DNA of 64,000 nucleotides. Origin: Verrucomicrobiota bacterium. Its GTDB lineage: Bacteria; Verrucomicrobiota; Verrucomicrobiia; Limisphaerales; J093. This document shows, piece by piece, positions 1 through 10,200 of the stretch. The stretch's first letter is position 1, and every line of letters begins with the position of its first letter. The DNA lies in contig JADJWF010000011.1 of NCBI GenBank assembly GCA_016716505.1, forward strand, positions 124,001 through 188,000, read 5' to 3'. A program made the translations under genes and the position numbers. The notes under the pieces were generated by a model, which had not been told where the DNA came from, did not search any database, and saw nothing but the letters and a program-made list of their open reading frames with translations.

Positions 1-1
1 G

Positions 2-640
2 GGCGGCACCTTGCACCAGAACCTGCTGGAGGGTGCGCTGAACAACCGGAACGCCTTCGGCGAGGGGCAGGCGGGGGACATTGCGATGGCGATCGGTTTC
101 TTCCTCGGAAACCTCAAGCCCGGCGAAAGTGTGGTCACGCGGGTGATGGTGTCCGAGGACGGTTCACGGCTCGGCCCGTTCTCGCTGGTGCAGACTGATC
201 CTGCAGCACTGCCGCCGACGTTTGTCACCCTGTCCGGCGAAACGGAGGCGCGGGAGCAACTGATCTCCGACGCCACCGGCTTGGTGCAACTGACGTTTGA
301 GTGGCGGTTGAACCAGCCCGTGGGCAGCTTGCTGGGCCGGCTCCGCATCGAGAACGCCCGTCAAAGCCAGGCGGCAGTCGGCCCGCCGTTCCAACTTGGA
401 CTCGACAGTACGCCCGGCCGGCGATTTGTGCGGCCCACGGGGACGCTGCCGAATGGCCTGCCATACCTCGACATCACCGAGGCCGTGGCCGCCCAGTTGG
501 GCGCCGGCAACCCGCTGCGTCCCGGTGAGTCGGTCACCATAGACGGCATCGAAATCTACTCCGCCGGGCGCTTGGCCCCGCCCGCCAGCGTGTGGAGTTT
601 GTGGGGCTCGCGCACAGGGGCCCCGACGCCAGAAAACTGA
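2..640 (+). CDS. C-terminal part of an exported protein of unknown function (5' partial)
   Basis: The frame is open from the first bases of the window to a TGA at 638-640, so the gene begins upstream. About 212 residues are visible. They are rich in Gly, Pro, Thr and beta-type sequence, with no transmembrane segment and no motif I can assign. A stretch reading 'LGNLKPGES' resembles the beta-sandwich linkers common in large exported proteins of this phylum. The next gene starts 33 bases downstream on the same strand and encodes a giant exported RHS/PKD protein, so the two may be co-transcribed. The function is not recognisable from this fragment; that it is exported is inference from composition and context. 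Confidence 0.6.
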   Translation, partial: GGTLHQNLLEGALNNRNAFGEGQAGDIAMAIGFFLGNLKPGESVVTRVMVSEDGSRLGPFSLVQTDPAALPPTFVTLSGETEAREQLISDATGLVQLTFEWRLNQPVGSLLGRLRIENARQSQAAVGPPFQLGLDSTPGRRFVRPTGTLPNGLPYLDITEAVAAQLGAGNPLRPGESVTIDGIEIYSAGRLAPPASVWSLWGSRTGAPTPEN

Positions 641-673
641 TCTCTGTCCCCAGACCCTCAGCCCTTTCCAGCC

Positions 674-3600
674 ATGTCCAAAACGAAGCCTGTTTCCCTT
701 CTCCACCAGGCGACCGCCTCGATGCTGGTGGCCCTGATGGCGTTGCCGAATTTCGTGGTGGCGGAGACCTTGCGCCAAATCGCCCTGGCCGCGCCCGAAC
801 CGGGCGTGAACGCGCCGCGGGTCACGTTGCAACTGGCGCCCCCGCCCGGCGCCACCGGTCAGGTCTTTGTCGTCCAGACCAGCACCAACCTCGTGGACTG
901 GCAGCCGCTGACCAACGCGTCGCCGAATCAGGTCCAACTCCTGTCGGTCGGCCCGCTGATGGCCCTCGACCCGGCCCGGTTTTTCCGCGCGGCGACGCTG
1001 GCCGGCGAACCGCCGGCGCGGCAGCCCCTGTTTGCGGCTGTGGCCGACGACAGCGGGCGGGCGTATGTGTTTCCCTACCTGGGTGACCGCACGTTCGGGC
1101 CTCGAGTGGAAGTGGCCAACGTCGGGGGCGGTTCCCGCGGCGTGGCCATCGGTGACTTTGATCGGGACGGAAACCTCGACGTGGTGGCTTCGTTTCCCGG
1201 TCCCGGCAACACCTTCCGCACGCTGCTCATTCGCGGTCGGGCGGACGGCACGTTCGCTCCCGGCGAACCGATGCCGGCCGTCGAAGGCTCGGGCGGGCAT
1301 GTCATGGACATGGCGGTCGGTGATTTCGACGCCGACGGCGGCCTGGACGTGGCGATCAACGGCAACAGCGACACCACGGCGCTCTACTGGGGCCGCGGCG
1401 ACGGCACTTTCACCGTCACCACCGTCCGCTGGCCGGGCACCGGACGCGGCATGACCGCCGGCGACTTCAATGAGGACGGGCGCACGGACCTCGTGCGCGC
1501 GAGCTATTCCGACGGCAATACCCGCCTCTATTTGTCCAATGGCGACCGGACGTTTGCGGCGCCCATCCTCGTCGGACGTCATGGCAGTGACCCGTACGGG
1601 GTTGCCTCGGTGGACTTCGACCAGGACGGGCACCTTGATGTCATTGCCAACGCCGGCGGAAACGGGGACATCATCATCTATCAGGGATTTGGCGACGGGA
1701 CCTTCACCAACCTGGCGGCCGGCGACGCGTTCGCGCCACTGGATTTCAACGACTACGCGGCGCTGGACCCCTACGACTTCGACGGCGACGGCTTCCCGGA
1801 CATGGTGGTGGCCACGTACGGCGGACGGGCGGCGTATTTCGTGCCCGGCGCCGCGGGCGGGGGCTTTGAAACCAATCGCGTGACACTGGCCACCGGGCTT
1901 TCCACGGCGTTGGGTGCCGCCGCGCCCCCGCCTCCGCCGCGAGTCGAGGTGAACCTCGCGCCGCTGGATCCCGTGATTGATCTCAACGGCCAGGTGACCT
2001 TCACGGCCGTGGGCGCGGGCGTTCAGGCGGGCGACACCTTCCGCTGGACCTTCGGCGATGAGGGTGACAACCCGCTGGCGTGGAGCTTTACCCCAGACAT
2101 GGCCAACATGGGACCCACCGTCACGCACCAATTCGAGCGCGAAGGGCGCTTCGTGACCCGGCTCTGGCATACGGACGCCCGGGGCATTCACAGCGCGCGC
2201 GGCACGTGGGTGACGGTGAAGGGCCAGCCGCCGGTGGCCCAACCAGGCGGACCCTACGTCTTTGGCGAGGACAAGGCGCAGGCGCTGGTGTGGACCGCCA
2301 CACTCGACGGGTCGGCTTCGACGGACGATTTCGGCATCGTCCGCTACGAATGGGACTTCGGCGACGGCACCAAGGGAACGAACAGGGCACCGGTGATCAG
2401 CAAGAGTTGGAACGGCGTCGGGCCCTGGGACGTCACGCTCGTGGTCGAGGACGCTTCTGGCCTGCGGGGAACCAACACCACCACGGTCACCTTCGTTCCG
2501 GGCGAAGCGCCGGTGGCGCGGATCACCGGGCCGGCGCTGGTGGACGAAACGGCCGCCAAAGACGGGCAATGGACGGTCAACTTCTCCGCCGCCGCCTCGA
2601 CCGACGATGTCGGCCTTTGGAAGTACGAATGGCAGTTCGGCGACGGCAAGACCGCCGCGGGCCGGGACGTGACCACCCGCTACGGCGCGGTGGGAACCTA
2701 CACGGTCACTCTGACCGTTACCGATCACGCCGGCCAGACCAACGCCGTGACGCACGACGTAACCATCAAGGCCAACGAACCCCCGGTGCCGGTGATCACC
2801 GGGCCCCGGCTGCTGACCGAGACGGTCGCCACGAACGGACTCTGGTACGGCGTGTGGAATGCCCGCGCTTCGACCGACGACACCGGCATTTACCGCTACG
2901 AATGGACCTTCGGCGACGGCGGCACCGCCACCGGCATCGAGGTGGCGTACCAGTACAAGCGCGCTGGCACCTACCCGCTGACGCTCAAAGTCACGGACAA
3001 CGGGAACCAGACGGCGACGGTGGAGATCAACGTGCTCGTCGTGCCGGGAGAGTCACCCGTAGCCCGCATCACCGCGTCGCCCCTGGCGCCGGAAGGCCGC
3101 CAGCCGGTCGCCTTCAGCGCGGAGCGATCTTCGGATGACCGCGGCATCACCTCCTACCGCTGGCTGTTCCCGCCGCGCACCTTCGATTTCGCGGGACGAG
3201 TGCTCGACGCCGAACAGTGGGCGGCGGCGGGCGCGAGTCAGGACGAGCGGATCAGCGTGACCGGCCAGGGCCAGTGGGGACGCACGTATTTCTTCTCCCT
3301 GCCCACCCGGCTGCAACGCGGCGGCTCGATCGAGGGTCGCGTGGACACTCCCACCGGGACATCCCATGCGATGGTGGGACTGAAAAACCTCGACGTTGGG
3401 AACGGGCAGTACAGCACCTACCCGTACGCCATCTATTTCGAGGACGGTCGCCTAAGCGTTTATGAGTACGGCAGCCGCCGGCAGATCGTCGTCGGCAACT
3501 ATACCAAGGGCGAATCGTACGACGTCCGCATCCGAACCCTGCCGGGCGCCGGGGCGGAGTACTTTCTGCGGCGGAGCGGCGTGGGCGAGGACTTCGCGTT

Positions 3601-6600
3601 GGTGTTTTCCAGCAACCAGCGCGACGACGCGGCGTTCAGTTTCGGCGCGGATGTTCACAGCGGCACGTTCGGCTTCGACGATTTCACGGTCACCGGCGCG
3701 TTCGTGTCGGCGATGACGGTCAGTGCTCCGGTGTTTCCCGGCGGGCCGGTGCGGCTTGAGGTGGTGGATCACGCATGGCAGACCAACGCCACCGCTGTCA
3801 CCATTACGCCTCGCGTGGGTCAGCCGCCCCGCGCGGTGATCAACGGCCCCACCACCGGTCAGGCGGGCGTGGTGCTGAACTTCGACGGCTACCGTTCGAC
3901 CGACGATCACGGAATCGCCAGCTACTCCTGGGACTTCGGCGACGGCACCCCGCTCGGCGCCGGCCCGGCGGTGAACCACCGCTATGACGCTCCCGGCACT
4001 TACACCAACACGCTCACCGTCCTCGACTACGCGAACCAGCCGGCGACGGCGCAGCTCGTGGTCGAGATTACTACCGGCAATGCCGTGGCGTGCGTGCCGT
4101 GGCGGATCATCAATGGCGTCGAGCAGCCGCACGAGACGTTCTCCGGGAAGGAAGTCACCCTGAAGGCGGTGGCGCGCAACCTGCCGCTGCCCTTCGACTA
4201 CATCTGGAACTTCGGCGACGGCACCGGCTCGGTCACCAACACCGCCACCACGGTCGCACAGGCCTACGCCCTCGAGGCACGTCACGTTTATTCGGGCACG
4301 GAGGGCACGCCTTTCTACGCCACGATCACCGTGGTGCTGACCAATGGCGTGACCCTCGGCGACACTTATCCGCTGGTCCTGCGGCCCAAGTCGTTGACCA
4401 CCGAGATGAACGTGGCGATAGACGAAGGTCTCTGGTATCTCCACAAAATTCAGACCCGGACTGACGGGGATGGCCAGAACCTCTCCGGCCATTGGCCGGC
4501 GGAGGGGCACACGGTCAATCCGACGGCTTCCGCCATTCAGGCGTTCGGCATCAACGGCCACCAATACGCGGATGACGTCGCGCAGGATCCCTATGTCGAG
4601 ACGGTCCAGCGCGGGGTCCATTTCCTTTTGAACTCGCTGACCACCCAGGGCATCGGCCCGCAACCGTATGGCGACCCGGACGGGAATCAAAACGGCATCG
4701 CGCTGTTCGCTCCTACCGCGCACCCGATCTACGAAACGGGTCCGCTCATGGACGCGTTCGTGGCCTGCGTGCGACCCGAGCTCATCGCGCCGGTCGGTCC
4801 TGCGAATGTTCGGGGGCGTGCCTTCCGCGACATCATGCAGGACCTGGTGGACATCTACACTTGGGGACAATACGACGATGCCACCGTGGGCGGGGGCTGG
4901 CGCTACGGTTGGAATCAGCACCCGGACAACTCGGCCGCTCAGTGGGGAGCCATCGGCTTGCTGGCTGCCGAGCACTATTGGGGCAGCATCGTCCCGCAAT
5001 GGGTCAAAGATCGGAACGTGGTCTGGGTCAATTACTCCAAAGGCGCCAACGGTTTCGGGTACACCGGCCCGGGCGATGGCGAGGCTACGACGCCCTCGGC
5101 AATGGTCCAACTGGCCTGGGCGGGCGTCGCCCGGACCAACGCGCTCTGGCAGCACGGCGAGACCTATCTGGCCCGCAACTGGAACACGCTCCTCAACAAC
5201 TACAACCTCTACGGCCACTACGCGATCGCCAAGGCGTTGCGGACCGCCGTGCCGGAGCCGGTGCAAAATCTCACCTGGCAGGGGACGACGTGGGATTGGT
5301 TCCTGGACCCGCAGCGCGGCCTCGGCCGCTTCACGGTAGATCGGCAGCGCGCGGACGGCTCCTGGACGTCGCGCGACGGTTGGGTGGACGAGCCACCCAT
5401 TGCGACCGCCTATTCGGTCATCATCCTGTCGAGTTCGCTCTTCCAGCGCGGGCCGGTGGCGGTCATCCAATTCCGCCCCAATCCCTCGGCGGTGGGGTTC
5501 CCGGTCGTTTTCGATGCCCGCGCCTCGTACCACCAGCATCCAGCCTATCAGGTCGTGGAGTACCGCTGGGACTTCAACGCAGCGGACGGACTCGACTTCT
5601 CCCGCCCCGACGCGGTCGGGCCGGTGGTGACCAACACCTACTCTGCCCTCGGCACGAATGTCGTCACGTTGCAGGTGCGCGACAACAACGTGCCGGTGCT
5701 GACTGACATCGCGTCCGTCGAGGTCCGCACCACCATTCCGCCGTTCCCGCCCACCGCGGATGCCGGGGGACCGTACGTGGTGGCCGTGGGCGAGGACCTG
5801 CAACTGGATGGCTCCGGGTCGTTCGACGTGGACGCCGCCGCCGGCGACTACCTCACGGCCTGGGACTGGGAAGTGGACTTCGAAATGCCGCTGGACTTCG
5901 ACGACGGCGTCACCGGTGAAAAGGCGGTCCTGGCAGGCGGGTTTGCCACGGCGGGTCTCCACCGCATTGGGTTGCGCGTCAGTGACGCCACCTCGATCGT
6001 CTTCCCGGAGTTGGGCCTGACCAACCTCACCGCGGAAGACTTCACGTCTGCCTTTGTGTACGAGCGAGTCGTGACCGATCTGCGGGTCCGCCCCAAGGAA
6101 AACAAGGTCCAGCTCACCTGGACCAAGGCGGGCGACTACGCCGTGGTGCTGCGCAGCACGGTGGGGCCGCAGCGCGGTTTCGTCGAGATCGGCCGCACGG
6201 AGAGCGACTACGCCACGTTCCTCGACACGAACGTCGTCATGGGCGTCGAGTACTTCTACCGCCTGCTGGTGTACTCGTTCAGTCGCCCGGATCCGCTGGG
6301 CGTTTCCGATGTCCGCCTGGCTGTCTCCCGTCCGCGCGATGCCGACAACCGGCCGCCAGCCTTCCTTTCGACCCCGCTGCGCTTGGGCCAGGTGGGCCGA
6401 TTGTACGAAGTGACTCTCGAGGCGGCGGACCCGGACGGCGACGCACTCACCTTCGGAATACTGGAAGGCCCAACGAACCTCACCGTGAATCCCGCCACTG
6501 GACTGGTGCAGTTCACGCCCACCGAGGATCAACTGGGCAGTCAGACGTTGTCCTTTGAAGTCCGAGCGGAGGGCGGGCGCGACGTGTTGACCTATTCCGT

Positions 6601-7252
6601 GGTGGTGTTCCCGGCGGATAACGCGGCGCCGACCGCCTCCGCCAACGGCCCCTATGTGGCCGTGTTGGGCGAGCCGATCCAGTTCTCCTCCGCCGGGACC
6701 GCCGATCCGGACGGGCACAACCTGAGAATCATCTGGAACTTTGGCGACGGCCGCAGTTCGACCAACGCGAACCCGGTTCACGTGTACACGGCCGCGGGCA
6801 ACTATCTCGCATCGCTGTTCGTCAACGACGGCTACGGCGGCACCGCCACGGCCCGCGCCAATGTATCCATCCTGCGCCCGAACCGCGCCCCGACTGCGGT
6901 CATCGCGGGTGGTCTGGACTTTGCCATCCGGTTGGGCGAGACGCTCACGCTCGACGGCACCGGCTCTTTCGATCTGGACGGCGACGAACTGGCGTTCACC
7001 TGGAACTGGGGCGATGGAATCCGATGCCGAGGCGCCGTCCCAGGCCGCGCACACCTATGCGGCTCAGGGTTCGTTCGACGGACAACTTCTCGTGGCGGAC
7101 GGGCGCGGGGGTGTTGGCACGGCCAACTTCACCGTCACGGTCGGACCCGCCAACCGGCCGCCGGTGGTGGTGGCGACCGTTTCGGATCCGTCACCCCTTG
7201 CCCTGACGGAAATCACCTTCGATGCCACGGCGACGACCGACGCGGACGGTGA
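674..7252 (+). CDS. Giant exported RHS/PKD protein, N-terminal section (frameshifted; continues at 7014)
   Basis: A Sec signal peptide (residues 1-30, ending near FVVAE) is followed by FG-GAP/VCBS repeats (about 117-410; repeated 'DFDxDGxxD' motifs) and a run of PKD domains with 'FGDG' signatures. One PKD is interrupted by a LamG-like beta-sandwich (about 835-1015). Next come an alpha/alpha-toroid region resembling prenyltransferase/squalene-cyclase folds (about 1240-1590), more PKD domains, an Fn3-like domain and a cadherin/Ig-like domain. In the PKD at about residue 2110 the frame is lost just after 'NWGDG'; the last 78 or so residues of this frame are out-of-frame sequence. The PKD continues one frame over, at 7014-15023. 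Read together the product would be about 4,780 residues. No clear Shine-Dalgarno precedes the ATG. The protein is probably displayed on or released from the cell; what it binds is unknown. Confidence 0.8.
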   Translation: MSKTKPVSLLHQATASMLVALMALPNFVVAETLRQIALAAPEPGVNAPRVTLQLAPPPGATGQVFVVQTSTNLVDWQPLTNASPNQVQLLSVGPLMALDPARFFRAATLAGEPPARQPLFAAVADDSGRAYVFPYLGDRTFGPRVEVANVGGGSRGVAIGDFDRDGNLDVVASFPGPGNTFRTLLIRGRADGTFAPGEPMPAVEGSGGHVMDMAVGDFDADGGLDVAINGNSDTTALYWGRGDGTFTVTTVRWPGTGRGMTAGDFNEDGRTDLVRASYSDGNTRLYLSNGDRTFAAPILVGRHGSDPYGVASVDFDQDGHLDVIANAGGNGDIIIYQGFGDGTFTNLAAGDAFAPLDFNDYAALDPYDFDGDGFPDMVVATYGGRAAYFVPGAAGGGFETNRVTLATGLSTALGAAAPPPPPRVEVNLAPLDPVIDLNGQVTFTAVGAGVQAGDTFRWTFGDEGDNPLAWSFTPDMANMGPTVTHQFEREGRFVTRLWHTDARGIHSARGTWVTVKGQPPVAQPGGPYVFGEDKAQALVWTATLDGSASTDDFGIVRYEWDFGDGTKGTNRAPVISKSWNGVGPWDVTLVVEDASGLRGTNTTTVTFVPGEAPVARITGPALVDETAAKDGQWTVNFSAAASTDDVGLWKYEWQFGDGKTAAGRDVTTRYGAVGTYTVTLTVTDHAGQTNAVTHDVTIKANEPPVPVITGPRLLTETVATNGLWYGVWNARASTDDTGIYRYEWTFGDGGTATGIEVAYQYKRAGTYPLTLKVTDNGNQTATVEINVLVVPGESPVARITASPLAPEGRQPVAFSAERSSDDRGITSYRWLFPPRTFDFAGRVLDAEQWAAAGASQDERISVTGQGQWGRTYFFSLPTRLQRGGSIEGRVDTPTGTSHAMVGLKNLDVGNGQYSTYPYAIYFEDGRLSVYEYGSRRQIVVGNYTKGESYDVRIRTLPGAGAEYFLRRSGVGEDFALVFSSNQRDDAAFSFGADVHSGTFGFDDFTVTGAFVSAMTVSAPVFPGGPVRLEVVDHAWQTNATAVTITPRVGQPPRAVINGPTTGQAGVVLNFDGYRSTDDHGIASYSWDFGDGTPLGAGPAVNHRYDAPGTYTNTLTVLDYANQPATAQLVVEITTGNAVACVPWRIINGVEQPHETFSGKEVTLKAVARNLPLPFDYIWNFGDGTGSVTNTATTVAQAYALEARHVYSGTEGTPFYATITVVLTNGVTLGDTYPLVLRPKSLTTEMNVAIDEGLWYLHKIQTRTDGDGQNLSGHWPAEGHTVNPTASAIQAFGINGHQYADDVAQDPYVETVQRGVHFLLNSLTTQGIGPQPYGDPDGNQNGIALFAPTAHPIYETGPLMDAFVACVRPELIAPVGPANVRGRAFRDIMQDLVDIYTWGQYDDATVGGGWRYGWNQHPDNSAAQWGAIGLLAAEHYWGSIVPQWVKDRNVVWVNYSKGANGFGYTGPGDGEATTPSAMVQLAWAGVARTNALWQHGETYLARNWNTLLNNYNLYGHYAIAKALRTAVPEPVQNLTWQGTTWDWFLDPQRGLGRFTVDRQRADGSWTSRDGWVDEPPIATAYSVIILSSSLFQRGPVAVIQFRPNPSAVGFPVVFDARASYHQHPAYQVVEYRWDFNAADGLDFSRPDAVGPVVTNTYSALGTNVVTLQVRDNNVPVLTDIASVEVRTTIPPFPPTADAGGPYVVAVGEDLQLDGSGSFDVDAAAGDYLTAWDWEVDFEMPLDFDDGVTGEKAVLAGGFATAGLHRIGLRVSDATSIVFPELGLTNLTAEDFTSAFVYERVVTDLRVRPKENKVQLTWTKAGDYAVVLRSTVGPQRGFVEIGRTESDYATFLDTNVVMGVEYFYRLLVYSFSRPDPLGVSDVRLAVSRPRDADNRPPAFLSTPLRLGQVGRLYEVTLEAADPDGDALTFGILEGPTNLTVNPATGLVQFTPTEDQLGSQTLSFEVRAEGGRDVLTYSVVVFPADNAAPTASANGPYVAVLGEPIQFSSAGTADPDGHNLRIIWNFGDGRSSTNANPVHVYTAAGNYLASLFVNDGYGGTATARANVSILRPNRAPTAVIAGGLDFAIRLGETLTLDGTGSFDLDGDELAFTWNWGDGIRCRGAVPGRAHLCGSGFVRRTTSRGGRARGCWHGQLHRHGRTRQPAAGGGGDRFGSVTPCPDGNHLRCHGDDRRGR

Positions 7253-10200
7253 TCCGCTGACCTTCGAGTGGGATTTCGGCGATCGCACCCGGACCACCGG
7301 ACCGCTGGTGACACACACCTTCCGCGAGGTGGGGGATTACGTCGCCACCCTCCGGGTTCGCGACGGTCACGGCGGGGAGGCGTGGGAAACCTTCGCCATC
7401 ACGGCGCGTAATTCACCGGCGACCATCACCAGCCAGCCGCCGCTGCTCGTGCGCGCGGGCCAGCCCTACCGCTACGTGCCCGCCGTGACGGATTTGAACG
7501 GCGACAGCTTCACCTTCGAGTTGGCGCAAGGTCCCGCCACCATGACCGTCAACCCGGGCACCGGCGCGATGGACTGGCTGCCGGGCGACGCCGACGTGGG
7601 GCCGAACCCCGTCGTGCTGCGTGTCACCGATTCCCGCGGTGACGCCACCGACCAATCCTGGACGCTGGTGGTCACGACTCCGCTCGGACCGGAGTTGGAT
7701 CTCGAGCCGCTGGCCATCGTGATGACCAACGTCACCGTGGATCCGCAGACGCTGGCCTTGGGCGGGACGGTGCGGGTGGACTTCCGCAACAACGGCGCGG
7801 ACGAAGTGCCGGTGCCGTTCACCGTCACCGTCTTCGTGGATGCCGACGCGAACGGCCAGTTCTCCACCAATACCGATCCGGTGGTGGCAGTCGGCAACGT
7901 CCCCGCCGGCCTGCGGCAGGGCTTCGTCGCCTGGATCGAAATGGGACTGCGCGGGCAGGCGCTGTTCGCGGGCGCGCCGCTTTCGGCGTATCTCGACAGC
8001 GAGAATGTGGTGCCCGAGTACGACGAGGCGAACAACATCCGCCGGGCCGGTTTCAACGCCAACACGAATGTGCCGCCCGTGGTGGATCTCACGGCGTCGT
8101 TCCTGCGCGTGGACCGTTCCGGACTGCCGGAAAAGGCGCGGCTCACCGCCCGGCTGGGTAACGCCGGGCTGGTCCCGGTGGCCGCGGGTGTGCCGCTGGC
8201 GTTCTACAATGGCAACCCGCTCGCGGGGGGCGCGCTGCTCGGCGTCGCGCGCTCGGCGGGCGAGTTGCGGGTCGGCACCTTTGAAGACCTCACCATCGAG
8301 TGGCTCGGACCGCCGATTGCCGCCCACACCGTTTTCGTGGTCGCTGACGATCAAGGTGACGGGACGGGGCTTTATGCGGAAATCAGTGAGACCAACAATC
8401 GTTTCAGTGCTGCGGCGGACCTCACGGCCAACGAGCCGCCCGTCGCTGACGCGGGACCGGATCAGCGGGTCGCCATCGGTGACTACGCGGTGTTTAACGG
8501 TCGCGGCTCGCGGGATCCCGAGGGCAAGCCGCTGACCTATCGTTGGAGCGTGATCTCCATTCCGGTCGGCAGCCGGGCGGTTTTGAACGCGGTCGCCACC
8601 GAGCAAGCGTGGCTCCAGCCGGACGTGGTGGGTGAGTACGTCGTGCAACTCATCGTCAACGACGGCGTGAACGACAGCCAGCCGGTCACCGTGCGCGTGA
8701 GTGCGGACGATCCCAGCGCGAACCACCCGCCGGCCATTACTTCGACGCCTGCCTTCGAGGGCATGACCACCGTGCTGTACGAGTACGCTCTGCAGGCCAA
8801 CGATCCGGATGGCGACCCGCTGAAATACCGTCTCGGTCAGGCGCCCGCAGGCATGACCGTGGACCCGAACTCCGGGCTGATCCGCTGGACGCCCACGGCC
8901 GCTGGGTCGTTTTTCGTCCAGGCCATCGTGGAAGACAATCGCGGTGCCGGCCGTTACCAGAGCTGGTCGGTAACCGTTCGTGAGTACCAGAACCTGCCGC
9001 CCCGCATCACGTCGTCGCCCGTGCTGACGGCGTCGCCCGGCGTCTTCTACGCCTACACCGTGGCGGCGGAGGACCCGAATCGTGACCCCATCACCTTCGC
9101 CCTCGCGGCGCCGCCGGCGGGGATGGCGATCAATCCAAACAGCGGCGTGATTACGTGGGTGCCCACGGCGGCGCAATTTGGCAGTCACCCGGTGACTGTG
9201 ACCGCGTCCGATGGCAAAGGCGGCGCGGCCACGCAACGCTTCGACGTGGTGGTGTTTGATGCCGCCACGGATGGGCCGGTGGTTCGACCGATTCCGGATC
9301 AAACCGTCGTCGGCCCGGCGCCTTTTGTGGCCATCCCGCTCGACAACTACGTCTTCGATCCAAACGACCCGAAGGAGGCCCTGACTTGGACGGTGACCGG
9401 GACCAGCCAGTTCGCGGTCTCGATTGATGAAAACCGCGTCGCGACGGTGACCTATCCGGCCGGCACCCTGGCCTCCGAGCGGCTGACCTTCCTGGCGACG
9501 GATCCGGCCGGGAAGTCCGGTTTCGCCACCGCCACGTTCACCGTGCGCGGTCGGGACAACCCGCCCATCGCCGCGCTGGCGAATCTGTCCGACACCGAGA
9601 CCACGCGGATTGAGACGGGATTCTTCGAGCTGCGCGGCACGGCGGACGATCCGGACGCGATTGATGCGGTGGCGTACCGGGTGACGCTGCACGACGAAAA
9701 CGGCGCGCAGGTGGCGGACGTCACGCCGAAGCCCGTGAACGCCGCGGGCTGGCGGGAAGGCCGCGTACCGGCAGGCGGAAGCCTTGGCACACTGGACCTT
9801 ACCCTGGTGCGCAACGGCACCTACACGCTGAATCTGACCGTGCGGGGAGGTGGCCAGACGGTCGCCGCCGCGGCCGAGATCGCTCTCGACACTTCGTTGA
9901 AGCTGGGACAGTTGACCTTCAGCGAACAAGACGTCGTGCTGCCTCTGCGCGGCGTCGGCTTGCGGGTGTTCCGGACCTACGACTCGTTGAACGCGACCGC
10001 GGCGGATTTCGGCTACTCGTGGAGCTACTCGGTTTATGACTTGGATGTCAAAATCAACGAGCAGCGCGTGCGGGAGCAGGATCTGTTCGGTGAGTTCTTC
10101 AGTCTCCGCACAGGCGGGGGACGTGACGTGACGCTGGACATGCCCGACACCGGTCGGCGGGTGACCTTCCGTTATTCGTTGCAGCCGGGTGGCATGTTCC

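Noticed and set aside
3452..7054. A 1,200-codon open frame on the minus strand under the RHS gene, with similar ones at 164-2755 and 7413-10379
   Set aside because: They are Arg/His/Val-rich mirror frames of GC-rich coding DNA, with no motif or signal, opposite clear PKD/VCBS/RHS domains.
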